In this document: positions 46,892 through 57,875 of the stretch, piece by piece | How the letters are laid out: each line of letters opens with the position of its first letter | How positions within the stretch are numbered: position 1 is the first letter of the stretch | Assembly (NCBI GenBank): GCA_963693305.1 | Contig: OY855903.1 | Location: 27,886,455 to 27,950,454, forward strand | From: Meandrina meandrites | Lineage: Eukaryota; Cnidaria; Anthozoa; Scleractinia; Meandrinidae | Direction of reading: 5' to 3' | Length of the DNA: 64,000 nucleotides | Notes under the pieces: model-generated | Told to the model about the DNA's origin: nothing | Databases searched by the model: none | What the model saw: only the letters and a program-made list of their open reading frames with translations | Program-made: the position numbers and the translations under genes

Positions 46892-48981
46892 TTAATATCG
46901 GCGACAGTCTAATCCTTCTAAGAATGTGGATAGGTTCGCTACCAGATTTTTTTTCCGATCTCGTGAAGTAAAGGGAATCTCAAAATATCTTAGTATCTCC
47001 TTGAGCATAACTACACTGAAACTGTCAACTTTCTCCTCTCGTGAGAGGTCACAAAGGCAGTAGGAATCGTAGCAGAGTAGATGTCTGGGACTGAGCTGGG
47101 CGGCTACGCTCTCTAGTACTTCATGCCTTTCTTGTTCTTCCTCCTCTGCGTACACGTCCTCTATCTGTACCTCTTCGTTCCCCTGCCTTCTTCTTGTGGC
47201 CGCCAGTCTTGAGAAAAAGCCCTGTACTTGACTCTTCGTTAGCCAGTCTTTCCTGTCGAACATCCGCAAGCCATCTGGTTTTCTTGCTGTTCTCATGTCT
47301 GCAGACACTTTTCCGGGATCTGCCTTGTTGCCAGTTCTCTCTCCAAGGTCGAATTTCGTCGTTAGGTACTGTTTAACCTCAGCAGCAAACCGCACACCTT
47401 GATTTCGCGGCTTGTGAAGAGCCCAACCAAGCTGTAAGTCACTGCTAGAACTAGAAGCTTCATATTTGTCTCGTTGCTCCTCGCAATGTGCTACTGGCGC
47501 CCTGCTGGTTTCCTCGTTCTTGTCAACAGTAAGGAATTTTCCGGCCCAGTCTATTCTGAGTTTGTCATACACCGTTTCGGGGCCTCTGGGCACTTGTCCT
47601 CTAGGCACTTGTCGGTGCTCGCCAACATCATGGTGATTCTCAAGCTCACTGAATTTCTTAAAGACCATCTGGCACCCTGGCTCTGAGCAAGAGAAAAGAC
47701 CGCTGGTTTCTTCACTATCAGTTGAGGTACCCTTAATATGGATTCGAGTCTCCTTGACTGGGAAAAATCAATAGCAAGATCTGTAGGACCCTGGGGCTTG
47801 ACGATGATGTCTTGGTAGGGAATTAGCCTCCCTTGCCCTACACCATAAGCTCTCCAAACCCGAATTCCGTTTGATTCAAATTTAAAGTTATGATACCTAC
47901 TGAAATTCTCTATCTTTTTTACATCAAGTGTCTCTTGAGACTCATTCACTGAGCAAACACAGGCAGTTGTGCCACGAACAGGACGTTCAGAAAGCGCCGT
48001 ACGCATGTCCTTTGCAGAAAGAACATCGTGTTCCTCATTGCAATATCGACGGATAGCTGATTTCATTGGACAAAGGATCCTATCACAGACGTCTTTTCCG
48101 TACTGTGGCTCGGAAAAGTCGTACTGCGTGACGGTAATACCAACTCGGTTCCCAGCATCTCTTACGGCCGCGATGAGAAAGTTGTTGTGGTAACAGCCTG
48201 CTTCGTCACTCCTAAGGCTCACTCTGGTTATGTGGGGGTGTTCCTTCTTTAAAGCCTCCAGTGTATTCTCAATGATCGAGCAGACTGCGTACCAGTCCTG
48301 CTGGCAGGAATCAAGGATGTGAGCATATGATTTCAGCTCAACTTTGCCAGTGCTGGCATTCTTAGCTATTACCGTGGATATATGCCAACTGAGCCCTCTT
48401 TTTCCGAACCAATCGGACTGTTTCTCGCGATATTTCATTTGAAGAAATTTCATGGCCCAGTCCATTATAAGAATAGCTGACGCCGCGTCGGGTGTTTTCA
48501 GTGAATCTTGTTTCGCCTCTTCCTGGTTAATCGAGCGGATAATGTGCGCTTTCCATAGTAAGATGTCTGACACCGCGCGCTCAAAGTCATACAGTAGATC
48601 TTCTCGCTGGTCTGAACTGTAAGGTGTCCAGGATGACCCTTTGATCCCTAGTCGAACTTCCTGCAATACGCTCTTCAGCTCTTGGCAGTCATCGCAAGTG
48701 GACACTTGCTGATGTGAGCAGGTTTGTTGGAAATCGGGTTCTACAGGATCACTTAGCGCAAAATTTCGACAGTGGTCAGCACAAGTAGAATTATCTGGTT
48801 GGCAATCCACGCGAAAGTCCGTCTTGAGATAGCGTTTTGCATCTCTGAGCTTTTGACGAACATCAAGGCACCACCGCTTCTCCATTCCTCCTTTCTCAAG
48901 GGTTTCAATTAGTATCTCAATCGTATGAAATCCCGCCGCGCCATCAGCTGCAGTGTTGTCTAGGCCTTGAAGCGATTTACG
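46892..48981 (-). pseudogene. decayed DDE-type transposase with C2H2 finger
   Basis: Two minus-strand frames overlap. The upstream frame is open from 48981, the first ATG is at 48885, and it ends at 47551. It holds an acidic-motif core of RNase H-like type: MDWAMKFLQMKYREKQSDWF, RGLSWHIS, SDEAGCYHN and DFSEPQYGKDVCDR. A downstream frame, open past 47668 and ending at 46892, begins with a C2H2 finger (CSEPGCQ...FSELENHHDVGEH) and a long C-terminal region. Continuity needs a frame change near 47735-47745. The N-terminus runs into a stop at 48982-48984, so the 5' part is missing or split by an intron. Similar proteins recur in cnidarian and fish genomes, but I cannot assign a superfamily. It is inactive as read. 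Confidence 0.7.
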
Positions 48982-49293
48982 TTATTTAAGTTATTTTTTT
49001 CCAGGAGGCAGCATTTTGCATTACGATTTTTCGCATACGATGAAACTAGCCTTCTAAAAATAACTTTGAGTTTGACATTCCGGCGTGTTAGCCGACTGAA
49101 ATCTACATTCTATGAAGAGATATTCGCTACAGCCAAAATATGTATTCGCGGTACATAATTTTTATAGGCACTAACTACTATGACTAAAGAGTCTAGTTAT
49201 TGAATATGTTAAATTCTAAAGAGTGTCTTTAAAGTTCATTCCCTATGACAAATTGGAGGGGAATTCCTCTCAAAGGACCGCCAAAAAATTGAA

Positions 49294-50443
49294 TGCATAA
49301 ATTGAATTCAGCGAAGACAACAATGGGAAAGAAAGCTGGTAAGACATAAAGGCTTTTTTCAAAAACTTGAAACCAGTAACGGAAAAGGTACAAATCTGGT
49401 AGTCCTCGTTTCGCTCTTGCAACTAAAGCAACGGGATAAAATATTATAGGAGCGCGAATGTCCGTGATATGCCTAAAATAATTTTGACATTCCAGCGTGT
49501 TATCTGAAATCAACATTTTCTCAAAAGATTTTAGCTACAGCCGAGGTACATTGGGGTTCATAAGTTTTTCTACGCGCTTTATACTTTATTTAAGTTTCTA
49601 TATATTAGGTAAATTAAATTCTAAAGGTCAAAGGCTTTCTTTCATAGTTCAGTCGCTTACTTAACCGAATCTCGGAAACAGCTTTTACAAAGCGTTTAGG
49701 CGGAAATTAGGACACCTTAAATCGCAGCCGCTCATTTAACCTTCGTAATTCCTAATTTTGGGGAAATATTTGATGGTTTTAAGTAAACCAGTGCCTTCTC
49801 CAGAGCACAAAGTTAATCTTGAGAATATTGGCTCTCTTGGATAATTATTTTATGCGGAAAAGTTAGAAACTATGATAGTGCAAAATTGTGTCACGCAACG
49901 TTATGACTATTGAATATAGGCCATGTTCATCGAACTCCTGTAGCTCGAAAAGCTCAGTGCCCAAAAATGTTTTTTCTGTTCTTGGTTCACCAACCCTAGT
50001 ACTGAACATGGGTAGTAGTTTGGGCTCCAGATCACGTTATACTTTTGAGAAATACTTCTTTAACCAACAGCATGTTTGCCTAAATTTTGCGAGGGCTCTT
50101 TGTGGGGTATTTTCAAAAAATCATAATTATTTTTTATTAAGTCGGATTTCAAATATTTTGCCGTACATTTATAGACAAGACATGAAATAAAATAATTGCG
50201 AAGTTTTATTTTATTTGAGTAAAAGCGAAATTTTTTAGCGCCTTCAGCGCAATGCCTTAATTTGACTCGAAACAGGACGATTTTTGAGGTTTTGGACCGT
50301 CCTCGAAAATCGTCGACAAAAATATTACAAAATAGCACTAGAAGCGAAAATATTGCAATTTTTGTTTATCATATGGATCAATTATCTTGCCCAAAAAATT
50401 TGAAGGAATTCTATTTTGGGCCGAAAATCGAGTGGTCGGTTCT
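49294..50443. repeat. right inverted arm of the transposon
   Basis: Reverse complement of the left arm, with the intact empty TTAA site at 49736-49739. Its outer end (GGTTCT) abuts the truncated MITE copy at 50444. Confidence 0.85.
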
Positions 50444-50793
50444 CACGACGGCGACGCCGAGGACAACGCCTGGTAAAAAATGAATTTGTATTTTACTCTA
50501 GAATCTCGCGATTATTCAGATGTATTCAGCGTATCTGTCGGTTTAAGAACTGGCTCAAGCTAAATGTGTAAAGAGAGCGTTCAACTCCAAATAGAAAAAT
50601 CAAAATTTGCCGTCGTGGTTCACGTTCTCAAGAATACGCAGAATTGGGTCATTTCACGTTGTTGTTTTGCAGAGAACGGCTAGGAAATGTATCAAGATTT
50701 CAAACGCACGTGCAGAGCTATTGTTCTGCTCATTAAACCTTTTGTTTGGTGACGTTCTCGTTGCCGTTGCCGTCGTAGTTTGCTTAAGCTCCC
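50444..50793. mobile_element. GGGAGCTTAAG-family MITE, copy 3 (left end missing)
   Basis: Closely matches copy 2 (31592-31957) from 'acgacggcgacgccgaggac' to the terminal CTTAAGCTCCC, followed by TA at 50794-50795. The first 15 or so bases are replaced by the transposon arm. Its right end directly abuts the coding sequence of the LicD-like gene. Confidence 0.85.
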
Positions 50794-51930
50794 TATGGTC
50801 TAAGTTACTCCGGCAGGTGAACACGCCCTACGTGCTCTTTGCCCCTGATATTACACACTTTACTGATGACGTTAACCTTGAACGGCTCGTTCGTGTCCTT
50901 AGCAACAACAAGGAGACAATTATCGCCGGGGGAAGTCATAAAAATCAGCGGGCGGAGTGGGAGAAAGGCTGTCTCCAAGTGACCTTCAGAAACTGGACGG
51001 CATATTTCATATTTCCTTTGACCATTGTATAGTGCGTGATGTGCTTCGTGGTCCGTTTATGGCCAAAGCCGAGGGACTCAAGCAAATAGGAATTGATGAA
51101 ATGTAAGTGCCAAACGTAGCATTTTATATGTATTACTGAACTAAATACTCGTTTCTTATTGGAATTTTGAGCAGCGCTCTCTTCTACGTCGCTTCCGAAT
51201 TTGACTTCAGTTAAAATCCAAGATGATACTTGTTTGAAATCTTGCCTCCCGCCTAACCTATTTTGTTTTTATTAATTTATGTCTTTTGTTATTTTTTCAT
51301 ACCATTTCAAAATTTTTATATTTCTATATTTAATTTTTCTTTTTTAATTTTTTTTACACACTCCGCAATTCACATTTTCGGAACAGCTCCTGTCTGTAGG
51401 TGTGGCGTGATCCGCACTTGTCTCGTTTCCTAAACTAAAAATAGATTTAAATCGGTTTAAGAAATATAGTGAAAGGTATATGTAGCTATCATGCATTATT
51501 CTGTGAAATCACGGAATTTCCTACCCGCAAGTGACCTGAACTTGGCGCCGGTATCATAAATGCGTTGTAAGTAGACAAATAAATGTTGTGGGCTTTCTAA
51601 GAATTGGTCAGAAATAAATTCGTTTTTTTGAGTCATAATCCACTCACTTATTGCTGCAGAATAAGATTTAGTCAAGGACATACCACATATAAAGTCAAAA
51701 GAGCAAACGGAACTTGTAGTTTTGAATTTTGTCGCTTCAAGTTCGATTTGTGGATTGTTCCCGTTTCACGATAATGTAATAACATGCCACATTTGAAATG
51801 AACTTACTCTCCTGGATCGCCAGATGAAGGTAGCTTCCCAAGCATCCCTAACTAGTCATACAAAAATTGTCAGTTGAATCTATTATTTTGACTGAATGAA
51901 ATGACCGCGATCTGAACCGACTGCATCAGT

Positions 51931-52139
51931 CTAGACTACGAGGAGTCCCTTTTTTTCTTTTATTATCCGTCGAGAGCGGAGCGAAAAAAAAAACAGGCCG
52001 CGCGAAAGATGGCCGCGCGAAAGCTGGTGGCCTGCCTGCCACCAGCTTTCGCGCGGCCATCTTTCGCGCGGCCTGTTTTTTTTTTTCGCTCCGCTCTCGA
52101 CGGATAATAAAAGAAAAAAAGGGACTCCTCGTAGTCTAG
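51931..52139. mobile_element. 209-bp near-perfect palindrome
   Basis: CTAGACTACGAGGAGTCCCT at the left matches the reverse complement of the right end over about 100 bp, with a loop of about 6 bases (ctgcct). The arms include an A/T-homopolymer and 'gccgcgcgaaag' repeated twice per arm. A single related end (agactacgagcagtcccttttt) recurs at about 53272-53295, so it belongs to a repeat family. Confidence 0.88.
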
Positions 52140-52645
52140 CTTCAGTCGGAGCTGTACAATTTTTTTTTAATTGTATTCTTGGTTTCTCGTGACGTCATCA
52201 AAATTCTAAAATCCAGAATCGCAAGACCCCTGAGTTTTTATCCTTCCCTGGCTATTAGACGTCCGGCCTTAATATACTCGATAATCTGACCAACCCACGT
52301 TTCATTGCGCGCCTGTCGTTGTTTACGAGCGCGGAGGCCCACAAAAACTATTGTAACACGATAACACTTCTTTCAAAAACAGCGATCGTTCGAAGATAAC
52401 AAACTGAAGAGAAGCGAAAAGACTTGTTCCTAGCATTCACATCGAGATGCAAACAGATCTGTCACCTTAGTCAATGCGCCATTTTGGGGGCCCCAAAAGA
52501 GGTCAGTGATAGCGACCGAGAAGTAAAATCTGTTTGCATCGCACACCGCACTCCGCTCGAAACGTCAGCGTTTTCAAATTCGCTACAGTGGTTTCCTTAC
52601 CTCTGACAACGTCAAGTTGATTAAGATGAAATGTTAATTTGTTTG

Positions 52646-52730
52646 AGTCCCTGACGGAAATCGAACCCATGGCCTGCCAGAAACCAGTTAGGCGCTCTAA
52701 CCACTGACCTACGAGAGACTCTTGGCGAGC
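52646..52730 (-). repeat. tRNA-like sequence (SINE head or tRNA pseudogene)
   Basis: On the minus strand a 7-bp acceptor-like stem (AGTCTCT with AGGGACT, one G-T pair), an A-box-like TAGGTCAGTGGTTAGAGCG and a B-box GGGTTCGATTTCC with a T-arm are visible. The anticodon arm does not fold properly, so it is not called a functional tRNA. Confidence 0.55.
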
Positions 52731-54385
52731 TCGGCCATTTAATTGGTTCATATGTGATAATCAATAATGTATTTTTCTTGCCAGTCGACGCAGCGCAACC
52801 TTCAATTTAGAAGCTAGTAACTTGGTTGATTTATCTCCTGTGTTTTACTTTCTAGGCTACCTTTCGGTGTCTTTCAGGACCTGTTTTGGCGTATAAAAAT
52901 GGAACATCCAGCGAAAGTTGTCGTGAGTTGTCCTGACGTCATGTTCGGCACTTATGAGAGGGAAATTCCGGACCAAAAATACACCGCCTTGACTGAAAAG
53001 TGGGTGGGACGTGAAGAAATGGGTCGAATCTGATGGCAGAGTCCGCTGGTATGGCTGCAGACGCGGTTACCCTCATACTAGCCCGATGCCTTGTGAGAGA
53101 GAAACGGGAATGGGAGTTCCTCCATGTGATTTGGAGAATCTCGCCGATGCGATCAAGTTCGTCATGAAGGAGTGTGAAAACGCTGGAATTTATTGCGAAG
53201 TACACGAAGGATCAGTCTTAGGTAATTGGATTTAACTACATACATGCCAAGACAAGATGCTCCTCTCTATTTAGACTACGAGCAGTCCCTTTTTAGTGCA
53301 GAATGCTGTTTTGTGATGGTTTAGTAGTTGGCAGTCATGGTGGAAACTTTACGAGTTTATTAATAAATACCGATAAGGGAATACCTCCGGGATTTTAAAG
53401 CGTACCAGTGGTTCTTGTGAAATATTTTCACAGTGGTTCTTGCGAAATATTTTCGACTGCAAGTTCGCAAACCTCATTCCGAGACCCAAAGGTAAACCCC
53501 TGTCACAAAAATACAGCGGCCTCATTATAGAACATTGGCTGTTGCGTCCGGTAAAAAGTCACCTCCGTCGACGCCTACGCCTTAGCCACCTCTTCCTCCT
53601 CCTTCACGTCTGTAGCTATGGCAATATGTCAGAATGAAATTTGATTAGCTCAAATGATTTGTTTTGGTTGAAAACGGAAACCATCCTAGAAACTCAGTGA
53701 AGATTAATCATTACAAGTTAACTCACTTGAATTCATTCATTTTCAGGGGCTGTCAAGTTTAGCAAAGTTTTACCGTGGGAACTTGATGCTGACATCAAAT
53801 TTCTATCCGAGAACTACACGGCTTTTCAAAAGCTTCGTCCAAGGTTCGAAGCAGCGGGCTTTAGATTCAGTGATATAAACAAGACAGAATGTTGTGTGGA
53901 CGGGCGAAAACATGGAGGCGTAATTCTAACGTACAGAGACGGCTGGAAGGTAGAACTTTATGGTTATCCTATTGTAGAATCAGAATTACTTGTCGCAAGT
54001 GGTCAGCGGCCAACAAAAGTGATGATTGCTGGTCAATGGGTGGCTGCAGCACGTAATCCGGGACTTTTTGCACGCAATCGATATGGGCCTAATATTTACC
54101 GTCGCTCAGAGCACTGGTCTGCCAGTAGTGATATATCGAGTTCATGGGCTAATTACAATCCGGGCTTCTTCAACAAATGTCCTGAGCCAGGTCACTCGGC
54201 ATGTCTTGACCAGTTCCCCACTGATGGTGATTTTCAGTTTAGCGGCTATCCTCATTAAACGCCATGACGTAGAATAGACTACACTGGACTAGAATAGTAT
54301 AGATAATAAAACTTCGGGCTTCAGCAACCACAGTCATAATTATCATATAATGTGTCAATGAAAGTTGTATAGAAATATAAAGAGA

Positions 54386-54391
54386 AATAAA
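54386..54391 (+). promoter_or_regulatory. polyadenylation signal of LicD-like locus
   Basis: AATAAA lies 128 bp after the stop codon of exon C. Confidence 0.45.
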
Positions 54392-54399
54392 GTTATAAA

Positions 54400-55710
54400 A
54401 CAGATGGATCGTGCCACCTAATAGAGAATAAAGATCATATAAAATATTTAGATGTAATTAGAATTGGCGATTCATTATCTTGAAAATATCACATTTCGTA
54501 CATCTGCTCTCGTATTTCAGGGAATATTGGCAATTTTTCGTAACTAAGGTACTATCTTTCTATTCATAAACGTAAGCAAATTTCCGATGATAACCTTGTC
54601 TATTCCAGTACATCATATGCTGTAATATTTTGAAGATGTGCTTATAAAACGTATCTGCAAAAGTTGCAAACTAAACAAAATACGGTCCTAAGATTAGTCT
54701 TTTTTGTGCAGCTACATCTTGGCCAAGCACAGAAAGCGCTCTCCCTTTCTTAAACCTTCTAGACATCTTGATAGTAACGTGGAGACAATATTTATTTTTC
54801 TATCAAACAGGCTTGCCAAAAAAAATAACGCATTTGTGGTACAAATAGCTTTTGGCAAGCCTTTTTGATAACCTTTTTTAATATGCCAGTAGCCGGGGTA
54901 TACATACAACACAAGGTATGAAGCAAATCCTCTGAAAATCACGTCTGGTTCTAAGGAATTTCAATTCAAACGCTATAATTACAACATCATAAAGCTTTTT
55001 TATCTTGATCCGGCTTTTTTTCCTTTCTGCTCCTTTTTTTATTATTGAGATTGAGCTATAAATAGCTTTTAGGGGCTAACTCGAAAAACGTGCAGTTCAT
55101 TTAGCTTCTGGGCTCCAAACAGTTACTGTTCTTGTTATTTTCTTTATTTAATTGTACATGTAATGTATATAAAGAGCTTTTGGCAAGCCTGGTATGAATC
55201 TCCTGTAAGTACATCTAAGTGTGAGTCAAATATAGACACGCAATGCGTGCAAGAGTTTTTTTTTTTTGGGGGGGGGGGGGGGTTCGTGCAAAGAGAAGGG
55301 AGAGAATAAGTGTATGTTTGAGAGCGGTAATTCTCAGGTAACAAGTTTTCTTGGTTAAAATCTATAAGCTAAATTGTTCACATTAAAAATGTTAGAACAA
55401 ACTACAACAATCAAACACAACTCCAGATTAATGGAGATATCACCTGTTTTTAGTGCAGAATGCACTTTTGTGATGGTTATGTGGGTTGTCGTCCGCTAAC
55501 CTCGCTAAACTTCTTACGTGCTAACGTGTGAGCTTTGACAGTTGATAAATAAATTATCAATCAATTAATTAATCTTAAAGGAGAACGGAAGACGAACAAG
55601 CAGCTGTTTTAAAAAGAAATGGTGTTTCGTTTCCAGTTCGCGCAAGGATAAGAACGACAAGAAACTTAATCCTAATTTGCTCTTCTCTTGCCTTTTTTCG
55701 TTAGCGGCGC
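54400..55710. other. gene-free interval
   Basis: Nothing coding is supported. A T-run followed by about 15 G lies at 55256-55282. A short repeat 'tttttagtgcagaatgc..ttttgtgatggtt' at about 55447-55481 is also found at about 53291-53323. Confidence 0.4.
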
Positions 55711-55942
55711 AGGGGCCCGTTTCTCGAAAGCCCCGGAAACTTTTCGGGCCCGCAAAGCCATTTTTAGTTACCTGTATCTTAAAAACTGAGAAGTGTATAG
55801 GCCTGAAACTTTGTATGAAGGAAACTTCTGTTCATATTAAAAATATCATGGAATCAGACAGCTCTGTAATCATAAGGTTTGCGATTTTGCTATGTCTTTC
55901 CGGGTGTGAAAACTTTTCGGGACCTTCGAGAAACGGGCCCCT
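55711..55942. mobile_element. 232-bp MITE with GGGCCCGTTTCTCGAA ends
   Basis: AGGGGCCCGTTTCTCGAA at the left pairs with TTCGAGAAACGGGCCCCT at the right. A second internal pair (ggaaacttttcggg / gaaaacttttcggg) is in direct rather than inverted orientation. It is non-coding. Confidence 0.82.
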
Positions 55943-56577
55943 AGGTCAGCAAACACGACACACGCGAAAGCATCCTGTCTTTGTTTGCGCTTCCAAGCGC
56001 TCTCATATGAGAGAATTTTCTTCTTTCTCAGAATAAAGTTAGAATATTTACTTAACAATTAAACATGCAAACAGCTCACTTTATATTTTTCGCCGCTACA
56101 TCGCTTTAATCGAACTTAAAAGCATTGCAGTCGTCAGATATTTCTATTTGTAATGAATCTCAATAATTTTTGGCCTTGCTGACGATTATGTTTCCGATAT
56201 TTGAAGAACATGTTTTTACGAGATTTGGTACAACGTGTTGAAATTGTGGTTACGAGCCTTCTTCTGATTGGAAAGTAGCCCCCACTATGTAAACAGTTCG
56301 CATTGACTAATTCTGGGAAATGGAGCGTTTCTCAGTGAATGGCTGGCGCGAATTAAAATAAGTGCGAATTCGCTAAACTAATTCATTCAGATCACCTTGA
56401 AGAGAGTTGCTTTAACAGTGACTACTGCTTCAAACTGTGGACCCGAAAAAAACATAAACAAGGGTTGGAGAAAGTTACTGTAGCGACCATATTTTTAAGT
56501 CAAAGTGTTGTAGCATGAGCTGTGTCTATGAAGGTGATTTAGTTTGAATAAAACATGGCACAAATTGATAATGAGCT
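55943..56577. other. gene-free interval
   Basis: Between the MITE and the SINE I see only short frames and AT-rich sequence. Nothing can be supported. Confidence 0.4.
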
Positions 56578-56580
56578 ATA

Positions 56581-56866
56581 GTAGGTAGGTAAAGTCTGTA
56601 TACGAGCCTAGTGGCCCATCAGGCCGGAGCTTATTCGGCCAGTTGCCGTAGTATGAAGCGACTAGGAGTTTTCTACTCCCCCCTGGATGGGATGCTAGTC
56701 CATCGCAGGGCTACCCTGAGCAGTAAACTGGGTGGAGAGAGGCACTATGAGAGTTTTGTTCTTGTCTTGCCCAAGAACACAACGCAGTGCCCCGTCCAGG
56801 GCTCGAACCCGGACCACCCGAACCGGAGTCCGGCGCACTAACCATAAGGCCACCGCGCTTCCCACA
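56581..56866 (-). repeat. tRNA-derived SINE
   Basis: On the minus strand the head starts near 56866 with GCGCGGTGGCC, an A-box TGGCCTTATGGTTAGTGCG and a B-box GGTTCGAGCCC. A body containing 'tgtgttcttgggcaagac' and 'ccatccaggggggagtag' follows. It ends in a GTAGGTAG-type tail near 56581, typical of SINE tails. The tRNA head, conserved body and simple tail are all present, so this is a full-length or nearly full-length copy. Confidence 0.8.
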
Positions 56867-57330
56867 AATTGATAAGCTATACCTGCTGCATTTGCCAAAT
56901 TAACGAGCACCTCTTCCTTCTTCTTAATCATGTACTTTAAAGCATTAGCTTGATGTTGATTTAACTTTTCAAACAAAACACTTTGCAAGCTTTCGGTAGC
57001 GCAATGTCCGCTCCATCCGCCATTGTTGTTTGCCACGTGATTGAGTGATGCTCTCATAGGCTACCAGTCTGGGGAAACAAGTGCCAGTTGCTGGCGCGAT
57101 CACTTCCCCGAGAAGTGACTGAGCCCGAAGTTATCGTCCCAAAAGTTGCTAAGCAACATGACGGATTTGTTCGGGCAAGTGCTTTATGCTTTAATGCTTT
57201 AATAAGATACTCCTAAAACAGTAAAAACTATACTAGGAGGGCTAAATTTACATCAGTGAAATATAATTCATAAAAGCTAATTCTTATATAAAAATAAAAT
57301 CTAATTAATGTCCTAATTAAATTAGTGGCA

Positions 57331-57875
57331 TCATACCATAGATTTAATGGTTGGCATAATTGTTGATTGGAAATTTGACAAAGGTAGATTACGTATAGGT
57401 AGTTGATTCCACATCACGATCGATCTTGGATAGAATGAATATTTATATATATATCACAATTAGATTGGATATGACGATAGGGGGAAACATTTGGAAGGCG
57501 AGAGGTCCTATCCAGAGGACACACCTCAGGAGGGAGTGAGATACCTACTAAGCCCTGTTGGATCTTGTAGAACAAGTTTAGTTGCGACAATAATCTACGT
57601 TGTTCGAGAGTGACCCAGCCAAGTTGTTTAATCATGGGGGAGACATGGCTAAATCTAGCCATGTCGTGCTTCTGAGTACTTGCGAGCACTCGCGCTAGTT
57701 TTGGATTGGATGAAATTATTCGGAGACTCTTCGAGTGCTTCAACGAAGATTTGCCAAAACTGGCATTTATTTCCTCGACTGCTACACGCGTGGTGGTTCT
57801 GGGATTTTCTGAGCGTAACTGTGATTGGCTTAGAATTTTGACGTCACAACATTGTTTTCTGCCTTGAGTTCGCAA
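57331..57875 (-). pseudogene. LINE reverse-transcriptase 3' fragment
   Basis: The minus-strand frame 57875-57414 ends in a pattern typical of the C-terminus of non-LTR retrotransposon ORF2: LGWVTLEQRRLLSQLNLFYK, then GLVGI..P and R..R. The expected ending (FYPRSIVMWNQLP) continues in another frame down to a stop at 57331-57333, so there is a frameshift near 57425-57440. The reverse-transcriptase core is absent, as in 5'-truncated copies. Clade is not determined. Confidence 0.72.

Larger units (their letters stand above)
44685..50793 (-). mobile_element. nested DNA transposon block with decayed transposase
   Basis: The block has inverted arms of about 1.15 kb: 44710-46518 (which includes a 650-bp insertion) and 49294-50443. 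Both start AGAACCGACCACTCGATTTT reading inward. The 2.8-kb centre carries a minus-strand transposase remnant. Outside the arms, GGGAGCTTAAG stands at 44685-44695 and CTTAAGCTCCC at 50783-50793. The right-hand sequence 50444-50793 is a copy of the GGGAGCTTAAG-family MITE lacking its first 15 bp or so. Either a long-armed transposon landed in that MITE or the MITE ends are the true ends of one larger element. No clean target duplication decides between them. Confidence 0.75.
51103..52855 (+). other. intron of the LicD-like gene
   Basis: The intron runs from a GTAAGT donor to a TTTCTAG acceptor. It contains a long palindrome (51931-52139) and a tRNA-like repeat (52646-52730, minus). The rest shows no coding sequence. 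Confidence 0.65.
50797..54258 (+). pseudogene. LicD/fukutin-related-like gene, 5'-truncated with frame breaks
   Basis: Three exons remain: about 50797-51102, 52856-53221 and 53747-54258. Their introns are GT-AG in phases 2 and 1. Exon A begins inside the protein (LLRQVNTPYVLFAPDITHF) directly after a MITE end. Exon C starts GAVKFSKVLPWELDADIKF, after EGSVLG in exon B. This is the LicD-family nucleotidyl/phospho-sugar transferase motif, with acidic residues in DADI. The order resembles FKRP: YVLFAPD, then GRVRWYGC, then EGSVLGAV..PW..D.DI. Two frame breaks are visible, one in exon A near 51005-51015 and one in exon B at 53001-53008, where TGGG is doubled. FKRP-type enzymes transfer ribitol phosphate in the Golgi. 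The function here is unproven and the locus looks inactive unless the breaks are sequence errors. Confidence 0.7.

Noticed and set aside
44975..50190. 96-codon frame present in both transposon arms, seemingly conserved
   Set aside because: The two copies agree because the arms are recent duplicates, not because of selection. There is no protein match.
37385..51102. 37385-37802 as the missing 5' end of the LicD-like gene
   Set aside because: A type II membrane start would suit such an enzyme, but the exon shows no resemblance to FKRP/LicD N-termini, and another gene (39054-39671) lies between.
52646..52730. Functional tRNA gene on the minus strand
   Set aside because: Boxes A and B and the acceptor stem are visible, but the anticodon arm does not fold, so it is treated as a tRNA-derived repeat.
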